Source of the DNA: Pseudomonas paralcaligenes
GTDB lineage: Bacteria; Pseudomonadota; Gammaproteobacteria; Pseudomonadales; Pseudomonadaceae
Direction: 5' to 3'
Length of the DNA: 64,000 nt
Assembly: GCF_019655855.1 (NCBI RefSeq)
Contig: NZ_BPFX01000003.1
Location: 186,001 to 250,000 of the forward strand
Positions 18,396 through 27,607 of the stretch are shown here, piece by piece. A program made the position numbers and the translations under genes. Under the pieces are notes generated by a model, which saw only the letters and a program-made list of their open reading frames with translations, was not told where the DNA came from and made no database searches. The number at the start of each line of letters is the position of its first letter. Position 1 is the stretch's first letter.

Positions 18396-19478
18396 ATGCG
18401 CACCGACCGTGAACTGAACCCCGCCGAACTGGACGCCTTCGCCGCCGAACTGGACCAGCTGCGCCGGACGACCCTGGCCGACCTGGGCGAGGCCGACGCC
18501 CGCTACATCCGCCGGGTGCGCGCCGCCGTGCGCTTCTGCTGCTGGAGCGGGCGGGCGCTGCTGATGCTGGGTTGGTTCCCGCCCACCTGGCTGCTCGGCA
18601 GCCTGCTGCTGGGGCTGGGCAAGATTCTCGAAAACATGGAGCTGGGCCACAACGTGATGCACGGCCAGTACGACTGGATGAACGATCCCGAGCTGGCCGG
18701 CCGCGCCTACGAGTGGGACATCGTCGGCCCCGGCGACTTCTGGCGGCACACCCACAACCACGTGCACCACACCTGGACCAACGTGCTGGGCATGGACGAC
18801 GACGTCGGCTACGGCGTGGTGCGGCTGTTCCCCGAGCAGCGCTGGCGGCCGTTCTATCGCTGGCAGCCGCTGTGGGTGACCCTGCAGGCGATGCTGTTCC
18901 AGTACGCGGTTGGCATCCAGCACCTGCGCCTGGACAAGTGGTACAAGGGCAAGATAAGCGGTGACGAGGTGCGCCCGCTGGCCCGCCGCTTCGGCGACAA
19001 GGTGCTGCGCCAGTGGGGCAAGGACTATGCGTTCTTCCCGCTACTGGCCCTGGTCTGCGGCGCCAACGCCCTGGCGGTGCTGGCCGGCAACCTGCTGGCC
19101 AACCTGCTGCGCAACCTGTGGACCTTCCTGGTGATCTTCTGCGGCCACTTCACCGAGCGCGCCGCGGTGTTCCCCAAGGAGTCGGTGGAAGGCGAGAGCC
19201 GCGGCCACTGGTACCTGCGCCAGCTGCGTGGTTCCAGCAATCTGGAGGGCGGCAGGATGTTCCACATCCTCACCGGCAACCTCAGCCACCAGATCGAGCA
19301 CCACCTGTTCCCCGACCTGCCGGCGCGGCGCTACGCCGAGCTGGCGCCGCGGGTGCGCGAGATCGCCGCCCGCTACGGCCAGGTCTACAACAGCGGGCGG
19401 CTGTCGGCGCAGTTCGGCAGCGTGCTCAGGCGCATCTGGGTCTACCGGCTGCCGTCGCCGATGCAGGCTGATCTGTAG
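18396..19478 (+). CDS. desB: acyl-CoA delta-9 fatty acid desaturase
   Basis: A 360-residue integral-membrane diiron desaturase. The three histidine boxes are HNVMH (85-89), HTHNHVHH (118-125) and HQIEHH (298-303), with hydrophobic segments between them. It introduces a cis double bond into exogenous saturated acyl-CoA under DesT control. TAGGAG lies 8 bases before the start, 11 bp after desC, confirming an operon. The TAG stop coincides with the beginning of a GTAGGGTGCGC repeat. Confidence 0.93.
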   Translation: MRTDRELNPAELDAFAAELDQLRRTTLADLGEADARYIRRVRAAVRFCCWSGRALLMLGWFPPTWLLGSLLLGLGKILENMELGHNVMHGQYDWMNDPELAGRAYEWDIVGPGDFWRHTHNHVHHTWTNVLGMDDDVGYGVVRLFPEQRWRPFYRWQPLWVTLQAMLFQYAVGIQHLRLDKWYKGKISGDEVRPLARRFGDKVLRQWGKDYAFFPLLALVCGANALAVLAGNLLANLLRNLWTFLVIFCGHFTERAAVFPKESVEGESRGHWYLRQLRGSSNLEGGRMFHILTGNLSHQIEHHLFPDLPARRYAELAPRVREIAARYGQVYNSGRLSAQFGSVLRRIWVYRLPSPMQADL

Positions 19479-19532
19479 GGTGCGCCATGCGCACCACCTG
19501 CACGGAGGATCGGTGCGCGCGGCGCACCCTAC
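19475..19532. repeat. GTAGGGTGCGC inverted repeat after desB
   Basis: GTAGGGTGCGCCATGCGCAC and the inverted partner GGTGCGCGCGGCGCACCCTA enclose a short spacer. The element supplies the desB stop codon. Relatives are at 8145-8165, 9753-9836, 31092-31112 and 34106-34127. It sits between the convergent ends of desB and the methyltransferase gene. Confidence 0.8.
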
Positions 19533-19553
19533 GGGGCCGAGTGCGGAGTCGGC

Positions 19554-20306
19554 CTATTCGGCGATGAACAGGCAGGTCAGGTAGCGGTTGCTGAAGCCGT
19601 AGCGCAGCATCGCCGCGAGGCGCGAGAACAGGTAGGTGGGGTGGCGCCGGTAGTAGCCGAGCACCGCGTTGCCGACCCCTTCCGAGCGGTGGCGCTTGGC
19701 GTGATCCGGGCGGCGCGAGAACAGGCCGCGGAACTGCCACCACTGGATCTGCTCCAGCTCCTGTTCGCTCGGGCGCAGGCGATGGCGGCGGAACAGGGCG
19801 AGGAACGAGCGGCGGCTGAAGTCGTGCAGGTGGTGCGGGTTGCCGTCCAGGGTCGGGGTGATCGGCACCGAGGCGATCACCCGGCCGCCCGCCGTCAGCA
19901 GCCGCGCGTAGTTGGCCACCAGGCACACCGGATCGGGCAGGTGCTCGATGGTTTCCAGGCTGACGATGCTGTCGAAGCCCTGGCCTTCGTCGAAGCGCTC
20001 GGCGTCGGCGCACACGTAGCGCAGGTTCGGCAGCTGGTAGTGGCGCTGGGCGTAGGCGATGGCTTCCGGGTCAATGTCGACGCCGGTCACCTGCTTGTCC
20101 GGGTGCCGCTCGGCCAGCAGGGCGGTGCCGTAGCCGCAGCCGCAGGCCATGTCCAGCACGTGAGCGCCGCTCAGGTGGCGGGCGGCAAACTCGTAGCGTT
20201 CGAGGTGGATGTGCAGGGTGGCCTGGTCACTGAGGCTGGCGGGGTCGAGGTCGGGCGGATAGATCCGCTCGATGCTGTGCATGCCCACCGCCGTGCCGTC
20301 GCTCAT
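19554..20306 (-). CDS. class I SAM-dependent methyltransferase
   Basis: A 250-residue methyltransferase with SAM-binding motif I VLDMACGCGYGT (50-61), the acidic residue after strand 2 in VTGVDIDPEA, and motif IV-like SIVSLETIEHLPDP. The C-terminal half is basic and less conserved. Its start lies one base after the stop of the YbhN-like gene, so the two are translationally linked and may act on a common membrane or lipid substrate. The substrate is unknown. Confidence 0.83.
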   Translation of the reverse strand: MSDGTAVGMHSIERIYPPDLDPASLSDQATLHIHLERYEFAARHLSGAHVLDMACGCGYGTALLAERHPDKQVTGVDIDPEAIAYAQRHYQLPNLRYVCADAERFDEGQGFDSIVSLETIEHLPDPVCLVANYARLLTAGGRVIASVPITPTLDGNPHHLHDFSRRSFLALFRRHRLRPSEQELEQIQWWQFRGLFSRRPDHAKRHRSEGVGNAVLGYYRRHPTYLFSRLAAMLRYGFSNRYLTCLFIAE

Positions 20307-20307
20307 G

Positions 20308-21249
20308 TCAGCTGCGCCTTTGCCGCCTATCGCTCCACTGGTTCCACTCGAAACCGAGCACCACCAGCAGGGACAGGGCGAACGGCAGCAGCAGGTAGAA
20401 CATGCGGAACACGATCAGCGCCGCCAGCACGTCGGCCTTGGGCAGCTCGGGCATGGCGGCCAGGAAGGTCACTTCCAGCACGCCCAGCCCGCCCGGTGCG
20501 TGGGACAGCAGCGCCAGGGAGAAGGAAGCGAGGAACACGCCCAGCACCACCAGGTAGCCGGGGTTGGATTCCGCCGGCAGAGCGAAGTAGATGATCGCGG
20601 CGGCGCAGGCCAGCTCCAGCGGCCCGGCCAGCAGCTGGCGGCCGACGATGCCCAGGCGCGGGTACTCGACGTGCAGCTTGCCCAGGGTCCACGGCTTGAA
20701 GTGGCGCCAGGAGCCCAGCACGTAGAGCGCCACCAGCCCCAGCAGGAGCAGGCCGATACACACCGACAGCCAGGGGCTGACGTCGGCCACGCGCTTGATC
20801 AGGTCGGGCTGGCAGACCAGCACGGCGCCGCCGGACAGAAGCACGCCGAGGGCGAAGGTGAAGGAGCAGAAGACGATCAGCACGCCGATCTCGGACGGCA
20901 GCAGCCCCTTGCTGGTGTAGGCGCGGTAGCGCACCACCGCTCCCGAGAACACCGAGGCGCCTATGTTGTGGGCCAGGGCGTAGGTGGTGAAGGAGCAGAG
21001 GGTGATGAACCACCAGGAGATTTTCTTGCCCAGGTGGGCGATGGCGATGCGGTCGTACCAGGCCAGCGCGACGTAGGCGCCAAAGGTGGCGCCGGCGGCC
21101 ATCAGCCAGTTGTGCAGGGAGATGGCATGGAGGCTGTCCTGCAATTCGTCCAGGGAGATCGTGCGGATCTCCTTGTAGAGCAGATAGCAGGAAAATACGA
21201 CTGCGGCCAGACCGATGAGGGTCCAGATCCAGTCGCTTCTTTTCATCAT
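20308..21249 (-). CDS. YbhN/UPF0104-type integral membrane protein (lysylphosphatidylglycerol synthase TM-like)
   Basis: A 313-residue polytopic membrane protein with about eight hydrophobic segments and the family phrase VFSGAVVRYRAYTSKGLLPSEIG (split around residues 100-122) and LLSHAPGGLGVLEV (about 245-258). This domain corresponds to the flippase part of MprF without the synthase domain. A lipid or glycolipid flippase role is inferred from the family. GGAG lies upstream of the first of two adjacent ATGs. Confidence 0.83.
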   Translation of the reverse strand: MMKRSDWIWTLIGLAAVVFSCYLLYKEIRTISLDELQDSLHAISLHNWLMAAGATFGAYVALAWYDRIAIAHLGKKISWWFITLCSFTTYALAHNIGASVFSGAVVRYRAYTSKGLLPSEIGVLIVFCSFTFALGVLLSGGAVLVCQPDLIKRVADVSPWLSVCIGLLLLGLVALYVLGSWRHFKPWTLGKLHVEYPRLGIVGRQLLAGPLELACAAAIIYFALPAESNPGYLVVLGVFLASFSLALLSHAPGGLGVLEVTFLAAMPELPKADVLAALIVFRMFYLLLPFALSLLVVLGFEWNQWSDRRQRRS

Positions 21250-21549
21250 CGACGATGGCTCCCCGTCTTTTCGCTGTAAGGCAATCCATTGGCCATTGGG
21301 CGCATTCGCCGGATGAATGGTCAGGCGCTGCGTAAATCGGCGTGCAGTATCACGGAGCCGGGCGCTTGGCTCAAGCCGCGCGTTTTCAACGGGCGTAACC
21401 GGCTGTTACAGAGCGCGACGGCAGCGGAACCCGTTCACGTTCCGCCGCGTGCCTTTCGAGAGGCGTGGAAACGAAGCGGGGCGCGCCCGTCCTGGAACGC
21501 TCATCCATTGCTCCGAGACCTCCTTTCCCCGGCCACCGTGAACGGGTTC
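21250..21549. other. 300-bp intergenic stretch with no recognised feature
   Basis: This is the promoter side of the YbhN-like gene and the 3' side of the molybdoenzyme gene. No coding frame, repeat or convincing terminator was found. Confidence 0.5.
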
Positions 21550-23850
21550 TCAGGCGATGCGCGCCTGGGCCGTGCTCGGCTCCAGGCGGATGGCGACGAA
21601 CTTGGAGGTGGGCGTGTGGCTGCCCTCGCCGACGCTCTCCAGCGGCACCAGCGGGTTGGTCTCCGGGTAGTAGGCGGCGGCCTGGCCGGACGGGGTGTCG
21701 TAGGCGATCAGGGTGAAGCCGCGCACCCGCCGCTCGATGCCGTCGTCCCACAGCGACACCATGTCCACCTGCTGCCCCGGGGCGAAGCCGAGGCGGCGGA
21801 TGTCCTGCTCGTTGGCGAACAGCACTTCGCGCATGCCGTATACGCCGCGGTAGCGGTCGTCCAGGCCGTACAGGGTGGTGTTGTACTGGTCGTGGGAGCG
21901 CAGGGTCTGCAGCACCAGGTGCGGCGCCTCGGCCTGGTTGCGCACCTGGATCGGCAGCAGGTCGTTGGGCAGGGCGTGGGCGACGAAGCGGGCGCGGCCG
22001 GTGGCGGTGTTCCAGCGCCGGCTGCCGGCGGCGTTGCCCAGATAGAAGCCGCCGGGGTGGGCGAGGCGGGCGTTGAAGTCGGCGAAGCCGGGGATGGTGT
22101 CGGCGATCAGCTCGCGGATGCGCCCGTAGTCCTCGACCAGGTGCAGCCAGTCCACCGGGCGCGGGCCGAGCAGGGCGTTGGCGATGCCGGCGATGATCGC
22201 CGGTTCCGAACGCATCTCCCGCGACAGCGGAGAGAGCTGCCCGTGGGAAGCGTGGACCATGCTGAACGAGTCCTCCACGGTCACTGCCTGCGGACCGGCG
22301 GCGCGCAGGTCGAGGTCGGTGCGCCCCAGGCACGGCAGGATCAGCGCCTGGCGGCCGTGGGTGAGGTGGCTGCGGTTGAGCTTGGTGCTGATCTGCACGG
22401 TCAGCTCGCAGCGCCGCAGGGCGGCGTGGGTGCGCGGGCTGTCCGGGGTGGCCTGGGCGAAGTTGCCGCCGAGGCCGATGAACACCTTGCTGCGGCCGTC
22501 TAGCATGGCGGCGATGGCTTCCACCGTGTTGTGCCCCTGCTCGCGCGGCACGTCGATGCCGAAGCGGTGCTGCAGGGCGTCGAGCAGCCTGGCTGGCGGC
22601 CGTTCGTCGATGCCCATGGTGCGGTCGCCCTGCACGTTGCTGTGGCCGCGCACCGGGCACAGGCCGGCGCCGGGCCGGCCGATGTTGCCGCGCAGCAGCA
22701 TCAGGTTGGCGATTTCCTGGATGATCGCCACCGAATGACGGTGCTGGGTGATGCCCATCGCCCAGCAGGCGATGACCCGCTCGGCGTTGCGGTACAGGCG
22801 CGCGGCGTGCTCGATCTCGCCACGGGCCAGACCCGACTGCGCCTCGATCTGCGTCCAGTCGGTGGCGTCCACCGCTGCCAGCCAGGCGGCCAGGCCGTCG
22901 GTGTGCTGGTCGATGAAGGTTTGGTCGAACACCGTGCCCGGCTGCTCGCGCTCCCACTGCAGCAGGTACTTGGCCATGCCGCGCACGGCGGCCATGTCGC
23001 CGCCCAGGTGCGGGCGGAAGTAGGCGCTGCTGGTCGGCCGGGAGCCGTTGCCGAGCATCTCCAGCGGGTGCTGCGGATGCTGGAAGCGCTCCAGGCCGCG
23101 CTCCTTCAGCGGGTTGAAGCAGACCACGCTGGCGCCGCGCGCCACCGCCTCGCGCAGCGGTTCGAGCATGCGCGGGTGGTTGGTGCCGGGGTTCTGGCCG
23201 AACACGAAGATGGCGTCGGCGTGCTCGAAGTCGGCGAAGGTCACCGTGCCCTTGCCGACCCCCACGCTCTCGCCGAGGGCCACGCCGCTGGCCTCGTGGC
23301 ACATGTTCGAGCAGTCGGGGAAGTTGTTGGTGCCGAAGGTGCGCACCATCAGCTGGTACAGGTAGGCGGCCTCGTTGCTGGCCCGCCCGGAGGTGTAGAA
23401 CTCCGCCTGGTGCGGACTCTCCAGCCCGCGCAGGGTGTCGGCGATCAGGGCGAAAGCGGCGTCCCAGTCGATCGGCACGTAGCGGTCGCTGGTCGCATCG
23501 TAGCGCAGCGGCTCGATCAGCCGGCCCTGGTGCTCCAGCCAGTAGTCGCTCTGCTCGCGCAGCTGGGCGACGCTGTAGCGGGCGAAGAAGTCGCGGCCCA
23601 CACCGCGCCGGGTGGCCTCCCAGTTCACCGCCTTGGCGCCGTTCTCGCAGAATTTCACCAGGTGGTTGTCGGGCGAGTCGCCCCAGGCGCAGCCGGGGCA
23701 GTCGAAGCCCTTGTCCTGGTTGGTCCTAAGCAGGGCGCGCAGGTTCTTGATCGGCTGCTTGCTGTCCAGCCAGAAGTGGGTGACGGCGCGCAGGGCGCCC
23801 CAGCCGGCGGCGGGGCCGGTATAGGGTTGGTAGCGGGGCTCGGCGCTCAT
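21550..23850 (-). CDS. FdhF/YdeP-family molybdopterin oxidoreductase (formate dehydrogenase alpha-like)
   Basis: A 766-residue cytoplasmic bis-MGD enzyme of the FdhF/YdeP type. An N-terminal Cys motif DCPGCAWGD (about residues 50-58) is followed by the Mo-cofactor domains (EFYTSGRASNEAAYLYQ, FGTNNFPDCSNMCHEASG) and the C-terminal MGD-binding domain (RSHDQYNTTLYGLDDRYRG). It has no twin-arginine signal and no neighbouring iron-sulfur or membrane subunit. It overlaps fdhD by four bases. Real substrate uncertain; family members are annotated as formate dehydrogenase-like or acid-resistance proteins. Confidence 0.87.
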   Translation of the reverse strand: MSAEPRYQPYTGPAAGWGALRAVTHFWLDSKQPIKNLRALLRTNQDKGFDCPGCAWGDSPDNHLVKFCENGAKAVNWEATRRGVGRDFFARYSVAQLREQSDYWLEHQGRLIEPLRYDATSDRYVPIDWDAAFALIADTLRGLESPHQAEFYTSGRASNEAAYLYQLMVRTFGTNNFPDCSNMCHEASGVALGESVGVGKGTVTFADFEHADAIFVFGQNPGTNHPRMLEPLREAVARGASVVCFNPLKERGLERFQHPQHPLEMLGNGSRPTSSAYFRPHLGGDMAAVRGMAKYLLQWEREQPGTVFDQTFIDQHTDGLAAWLAAVDATDWTQIEAQSGLARGEIEHAARLYRNAERVIACWAMGITQHRHSVAIIQEIANLMLLRGNIGRPGAGLCPVRGHSNVQGDRTMGIDERPPARLLDALQHRFGIDVPREQGHNTVEAIAAMLDGRSKVFIGLGGNFAQATPDSPRTHAALRRCELTVQISTKLNRSHLTHGRQALILPCLGRTDLDLRAAGPQAVTVEDSFSMVHASHGQLSPLSREMRSEPAIIAGIANALLGPRPVDWLHLVEDYGRIRELIADTIPGFADFNARLAHPGGFYLGNAAGSRRWNTATGRARFVAHALPNDLLPIQVRNQAEAPHLVLQTLRSHDQYNTTLYGLDDRYRGVYGMREVLFANEQDIRRLGFAPGQQVDMVSLWDDGIERRVRGFTLIAYDTPSGQAAAYYPETNPLVPLESVGEGSHTPTSKFVAIRLEPSTAQARIA

Positions 23851-24668
23851 GGGCGGTGCTCCTCGAGGCTCGGCGCCGGGCTGTAGACCCGTGGCGCGCT
23901 GTGGTGGGGCAGGTGGATCAGGTTCAGCCGGTGGCGCCGCGCCCAGTCCACGGTGAGCGCGGTGGGGGCGGAGAGGCTGACCAGGGTGGCGAAGCCGGCG
24001 CGCACCGCCTTGTGCAGCAGCTCCAGGCTGCAGCGGCTGGTGACCACGGCGAAGCCGGCGTGGGCCAGCAGCCGCTCGGCGGCGAGCGCGCCGATCAGCT
24101 TGTCCAGGGCGTTGTGCCGGCCGATGTCCTCGCGGCACAGGCGCAGTTCGCCACGTTCGTCGACGAACAGGGCGGCGTGCAGCGCGCCGGTGCCGCGGGC
24201 GCGCTGCTGGGCCTCGGCAATGCGCGCGCGCAGGTCGTCGAGGTGCGCGGCCGGCGGCAGCGCGCGTGTGGGCAGGGGCGCCAGGCCGGGCAGGGCCTGT
24301 TCCAGCGCCTCGACCCCGCACAGGCCGCAGCCGCTGGTGCCGGCCAGTTGGCGGCGCTGGCGCTTGAGCGTCCAGAACGCGCGGGCGCTGACCTGCACCT
24401 CGGCCCGGCGCGCGTCGCCGGCGCCGTCGAGGGCGATGTCATAGATTTCTTCGATGGACTCCACCAGGCCATTGCTCAGGCTGAAGCCGAGGATGAAATC
24501 TTCCAGATCGGTGGGCGAGACCATCATCACGGCGTGGTTCAGGCCGTTGTAGTCGATGGCCAGGGCACATTCCTCGGCCAGCCGGGTCTCGGCGAGGCGG
24601 GAGGCGGGCCCCATTTCGGCATAGGCGTAGCCATGCGGCGCGCATGGCGGGGGAGATACGGCAGGCAT
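23847..24668 (-). CDS. fdhD: formate dehydrogenase accessory sulfurtransferase
   Basis: A 273-residue FdhD protein. The catalytic Cys pair GCGLCG (C114, C117) carries the sulfur that FdhD transfers from IscS to the molybdenum cofactor, and the conserved CREDIGRHNALDKLIGA follows. Its ATGA overlap with the downstream molybdoenzyme gene shows coupling, indicating this FdhD sulfurates that enzyme. GAAGGG lies before the ATG at 24668. Confidence 0.93.
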   Translation of the reverse strand: MPAVSPPPCAPHGYAYAEMGPASRLAETRLAEECALAIDYNGLNHAVMMVSPTDLEDFILGFSLSNGLVESIEEIYDIALDGAGDARRAEVQVSARAFWTLKRQRRQLAGTSGCGLCGVEALEQALPGLAPLPTRALPPAAHLDDLRARIAEAQQRARGTGALHAALFVDERGELRLCREDIGRHNALDKLIGALAAERLLAHAGFAVVTSRCSLELLHKAVRAGFATLVSLSAPTALTVDWARRHRLNLIHLPHHSAPRVYSPAPSLEEHRP

Positions 24669-24771
24669 GAGGCAACCCTTCTCATGAGGGAATGGGCCCA
24701 GCCTAGGCCCTTGCGCGGCGGGCGTCTAATCGCCCTTGCCGATGGTCTGATCGATGCTGTCTATCACTCTG

Positions 24772-24800
24772 TGTCGAAGGCCCTTTGCCGCCCGTCGATT
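24772..24800 (+). promoter_or_regulatory. candidate ECF42-type promoter upstream of its own sigma gene
   Basis: TGTCGA (24772-24777) is followed after 17 bp by TCGATT (24795-24800). Published ECF42 promoters have a TGTCGA -35 element with a CGA/TC-type -10. This suggests autoregulation. It is weaker than the copy at 26140 because the spacing differs by one base. Confidence 0.4.
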
Positions 24801-24895
24801 TCGTGTCGCAGGCCGCGATCAGCTGCGATCCTGCTGGAGCATCGACCCCGATGGGCCTACCTTTCCTGCTCGCCGGAGGGTCGCACGAGTACGCC

Positions 24896-26122
24896 ATGAA
24901 CGACGACATCGAGGGGCTGCTGGCCCGCCTGTACTGCGAGGAATCCCGTCGGGTCCTGGCCACCCTGATCCGCCTGCTGGGCGACTTTGACCTGGCCGAG
25001 GAGGCCCTGCACGAGGCCTTCCGCGCCGCCCTGGAGCAGTGGCCCGAACAGGGCGTGCCGGACAGCCCGCGCGCCTGGCTGGTGTCCGCCGGGCGCTTCA
25101 AGGCCATCGACCAGTTGCGCCGCCAGGCGCGCTTTCAGGCCCTGGACGAGGTGGACGAGCCAGCCGGCGGCGAGGCCTGGGACGGCGAGCATCTGCAGGA
25201 CGACCGCCTGCGCCTGGTCTTCACCTGCTGCCACCCGGCCCTGGCGGCGGACGCCCAGGTGGCGCTGACCCTGCGCGAGGTGTGCGACCTGACCACCGAG
25301 GAGATCGCCAGCGCCTTCCTGGCCACGCCGCCGACCATCGCCCAGCGCATCGTGCGCGCCAAGCACAAGATCCGCGACGCGCGCATCCCCTACGAGGTGC
25401 CGGGCCGGCGTGAGCTGCCGGAGCGCCTGGAGGCGGTGTTGCGGGTGGTCTACCTGGTATTCAACGAGGGCTACTTCGCCAGCGGCGGCGAGAGCCTGAC
25501 CCGCCAGCACCTGTGCGCCGAGGCCATCCGCCTCGGCCGCCTGCTGCTGGAGCTGCTGCCCGAAGCGGAAGTGCGCGGTCTGCTGGCGCTGATGCTGCTG
25601 CAGGAGTCGCGCCGCGCCGCGCGCAGCGACGCTGAGGGCCGGCCGGTGCTGCTGGAGGAACAGGATCGCGGCTTGTGGGACCGCCAACTGATCGCCGAGG
25701 GTGAGGCGCAGGTCGAGGCTGCGTTCGCCAGCGGCGAGATCGGCCCTTACTGCCTGCAGGCCGCCATCGCCGCGGTGCATGCCGAGGCGCCGAGCGTCGA
25801 GGCCACCGACTGGGTGCAGATCGTCGGCCTCTACGACGTGCTGCTGGGCGCCTCGCCCTCGCCGGTGATCGAACTCAACCGCGCCGTGGCCCTGGCCATG
25901 CGCGACGGCGCCGAGGCGGGCCTGCGCCAGGTGGAGGCCATACTCGAACGCGGCGAGCTGGGCGACTACCACCTGGCCCACGCGGCCCGCGCCGATCTAA
26001 ACCGCCGGCTGGGGCGCTGGGGCGAGGCACGCAGCGCCTATCAGCGGGCTTTGCAGCTGAGCCAGCAGGGCGCCGACCGCCTGTTTCTCGAGCGCCGTCT
26101 GGCCGAGTTGCCAGGGGCCTGA
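24896..26122 (+). CDS. ECF sigma factor with long C-terminal extension (ECF42 / DUF6596 type)
   Basis: A 408-residue sigma factor. Region 2 spans about residues 10-80 (VLATLIRLLGDFDLAEEALHEAF), region 4 about 115-165 (LTLREVCDLTTEEIASAF), and a 240-residue helical C-terminal extension with TPR-like repeats (PSPVIELNRAVALAM, RLGRWGEARSAYQRAL) is the hallmark of the ECF42 group, where the extension is needed for activity. No anti-sigma gene is present, as expected. The neighbours (DGPF, DUF899, SnoaL-like, SRPBCC) are the usual companions. The start at 24896 gives the family N-terminus. Confidence 0.88.
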   Translation: MNDDIEGLLARLYCEESRRVLATLIRLLGDFDLAEEALHEAFRAALEQWPEQGVPDSPRAWLVSAGRFKAIDQLRRQARFQALDEVDEPAGGEAWDGEHLQDDRLRLVFTCCHPALAADAQVALTLREVCDLTTEEIASAFLATPPTIAQRIVRAKHKIRDARIPYEVPGRRELPERLEAVLRVVYLVFNEGYFASGGESLTRQHLCAEAIRLGRLLLELLPEAEVRGLLALMLLQESRRAARSDAEGRPVLLEEQDRGLWDRQLIAEGEAQVEAAFASGEIGPYCLQAAIAAVHAEAPSVEATDWVQIVGLYDVLLGASPSPVIELNRAVALAMRDGAEAGLRQVEAILERGELGDYHLAHAARADLNRRLGRWGEARSAYQRALQLSQQGADRLFLERRLAELPGA

Positions 26123-26139
26123 AATTTTCTGCGCGGCCC

Positions 26140-26167
26140 TGTCGAATTTCCATGGCGCCGCTCGACC
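26140..26167 (+). promoter_or_regulatory. candidate ECF42-dependent promoter of the DGPF gene
   Basis: TGTCGA at 26140-26145, 16-bp spacer, TCGACC at 26162-26167, about 42 bp before the DGPF start. It agrees with the described ECF42 consensus and resembles the site before the sigma gene. Confidence 0.55.
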
Positions 26168-26209
26168 AGTAGGTGACAGCAGCGAAAACCGCTGCCAGGG
26201 AGGAACGCG

Positions 26210-26554
26210 ATGAAATACCTGTGCCTGATCTACAGCGACGAGAAAGTCCTGCACGACTCGCCGGACAGCCCGCGCGATGCGGAGTGCCTGGACTACGCGC
26301 AGACCGTGCAGCAGAGCGGTCGCATGCTTGCTGCCGAACCGCTGGAGCCGGTCGCCACCGCCACCACCGTGCGCGTGCGCGGCGGCAAGCTGAGCATCAC
26401 CGACGGTCCCTTCGCCGAGACCAAGGAGCAGCTGGCCGGCTTCTACCTGATCGAAGCGCGCGACCTCAACGAGGCGCTGCAGATCGCCGGCGGCATCCCC
26501 GCCGCGCGGGTCGGCAGCGTCGAGGTGCGGCCGGTGCGCGAGTTGCAGGTCTGA
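26210..26554 (+). CDS. YCII/DGPF-domain protein
   Basis: A 114-residue protein beginning MKYLCLIYSDE, with the motif TDGPFAETKEQLAGFYLIEA (about residues 65-84) that names the DGPF family. The ferredoxin-like YCII fold carries conserved His/Asp residues in some members; its reaction is unknown. It is the standard target of ECF42 sigma factors and is preceded here by a matching promoter. Confidence 0.9.
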   Translation: MKYLCLIYSDEKVLHDSPDSPRDAECLDYAQTVQQSGRMLAAEPLEPVATATTVRVRGGKLSITDGPFAETKEQLAGFYLIEARDLNEALQIAGGIPAARVGSVEVRPVRELQV

Positions 26555-26560
26555 GGTTTT

Positions 26561-26587
26561 CTCCCCTCTCCCAGGGGGAGAGGGGGC
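26561..26587. repeat. CTCTCCC...GGGAGAGG repeat, single unit
   Basis: CTCCCCTCTCCCAGGGGGAG continuing with AGGGGGC forms one hairpin of the family seen in the urt operon. It lies directly after the DGPF gene and may end its transcript. Confidence 0.7.
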
Positions 26588-26668
26588 TATTCGTGCACGC
26601 CTGAGGCCATGGTTTGGCCTGCTGTCTCGCCAAGCATTCATCCATGGTTTGAACCGAGAGGCATCGAG

Positions 26669-27442
26669 ATGAATCCTGATTACCCGAAAGTCGCCAGCCG
26701 CGAAGAATGGCTGGCCGCCCGCCTGCAGCTGCTGGAGCAGGAGAAGGCCCTGACCCACCAGCGCGACGCGCTCAACGCCCAGCGCCGCGCCTTGCCGATG
26801 GTGGCGATCGACGCCGACTACCGCTTCACCGGGCCGGAAGGCGAGGTCGGCCTGGCCGAGCTGTTCGCCGGGCGCAGCCAGTTGATCGTCTACCACTTCA
26901 TGTTCCATCGCGATAAAGGCGAGGGCTGCCCGGGCTGTTCCTTCCTGGCCGACAACATCGGTCATCTGGCCCACCTGCATGCCCGCGACACCAGCCTGGT
27001 GCTGGTCTCCAACGCGCCGCTGGCCGAGCTGGAAGCCTTCAGGAAACGCATGGGCTGGAACCTGCCCTGGTACTCGTCGTTCGGCAGCCGCTTCAACTAC
27101 GACTTCCACGTCACCATCGACGCCAGCCAGGCGCCGGTCGAATACAACTACCAGGACGAGGCCGAGCTAAAGCGCATGGGCCAGCTGGACATGATCAAGG
27201 GCGAGCTGCCCGGCGCCAGCGTGTTCCTGCGCGACGGTGTCCAGGTGTTCCACACCTATTCCACCTATGCCCGTGGCCTGGACATGCTGATGAACGCCTA
27301 CCACTACCTCGACCTCACGCCGTTCGGCCGTGGCGAGGGCTGGGGCGGCATGGCCGATGTGGACGGCAAGGGGCTGAACTGGACCCGTCTGCACGACCAA
27401 TACGACGGCGCGACTGCTGCCAAACACGACTGCTGTGCCTGA
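26669..27442 (+). CDS. DUF899 family thioredoxin-like protein
   Basis: A 257-residue protein of the DUF899 family (thioredoxin-like fold). Residues 1-45 are a helical start (VASREEWLAARLQLLEQEKA), followed by YHFMFHRDKGEGCPGCSFLA (about 76-95) with the CxxC pair CPGC at the redox site position, and NLPWYSSFGSRFNYDF. The C-terminus ends HDCCA. Members often occur beside ECF42 sigma and DGPF genes. Function unknown; a peroxidase or redox role is inferred from the fold. Confidence 0.85.
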   Translation: MNPDYPKVASREEWLAARLQLLEQEKALTHQRDALNAQRRALPMVAIDADYRFTGPEGEVGLAELFAGRSQLIVYHFMFHRDKGEGCPGCSFLADNIGHLAHLHARDTSLVLVSNAPLAELEAFRKRMGWNLPWYSSFGSRFNYDFHVTIDASQAPVEYNYQDEAELKRMGQLDMIKGELPGASVFLRDGVQVFHTYSTYARGLDMLMNAYHYLDLTPFGRGEGWGGMADVDGKGLNWTRLHDQYDGATAAKHDCCA

Positions 27443-27607
27443 GAGCGATCTCTTGATCGTCGGCCATGCTGCGGTGAAATCGGACCGGGACGCGGCGTCT
27501 CGGGGCTGCTCATTTACTGTTTGTAAACTCCGCGCCTTCGTCCAATTTCGCCTTGCCTGGTTCCAGCTCAAAAGATCGCAAACAGCTTCTAAACGAGGAG
27601 AGAATTC

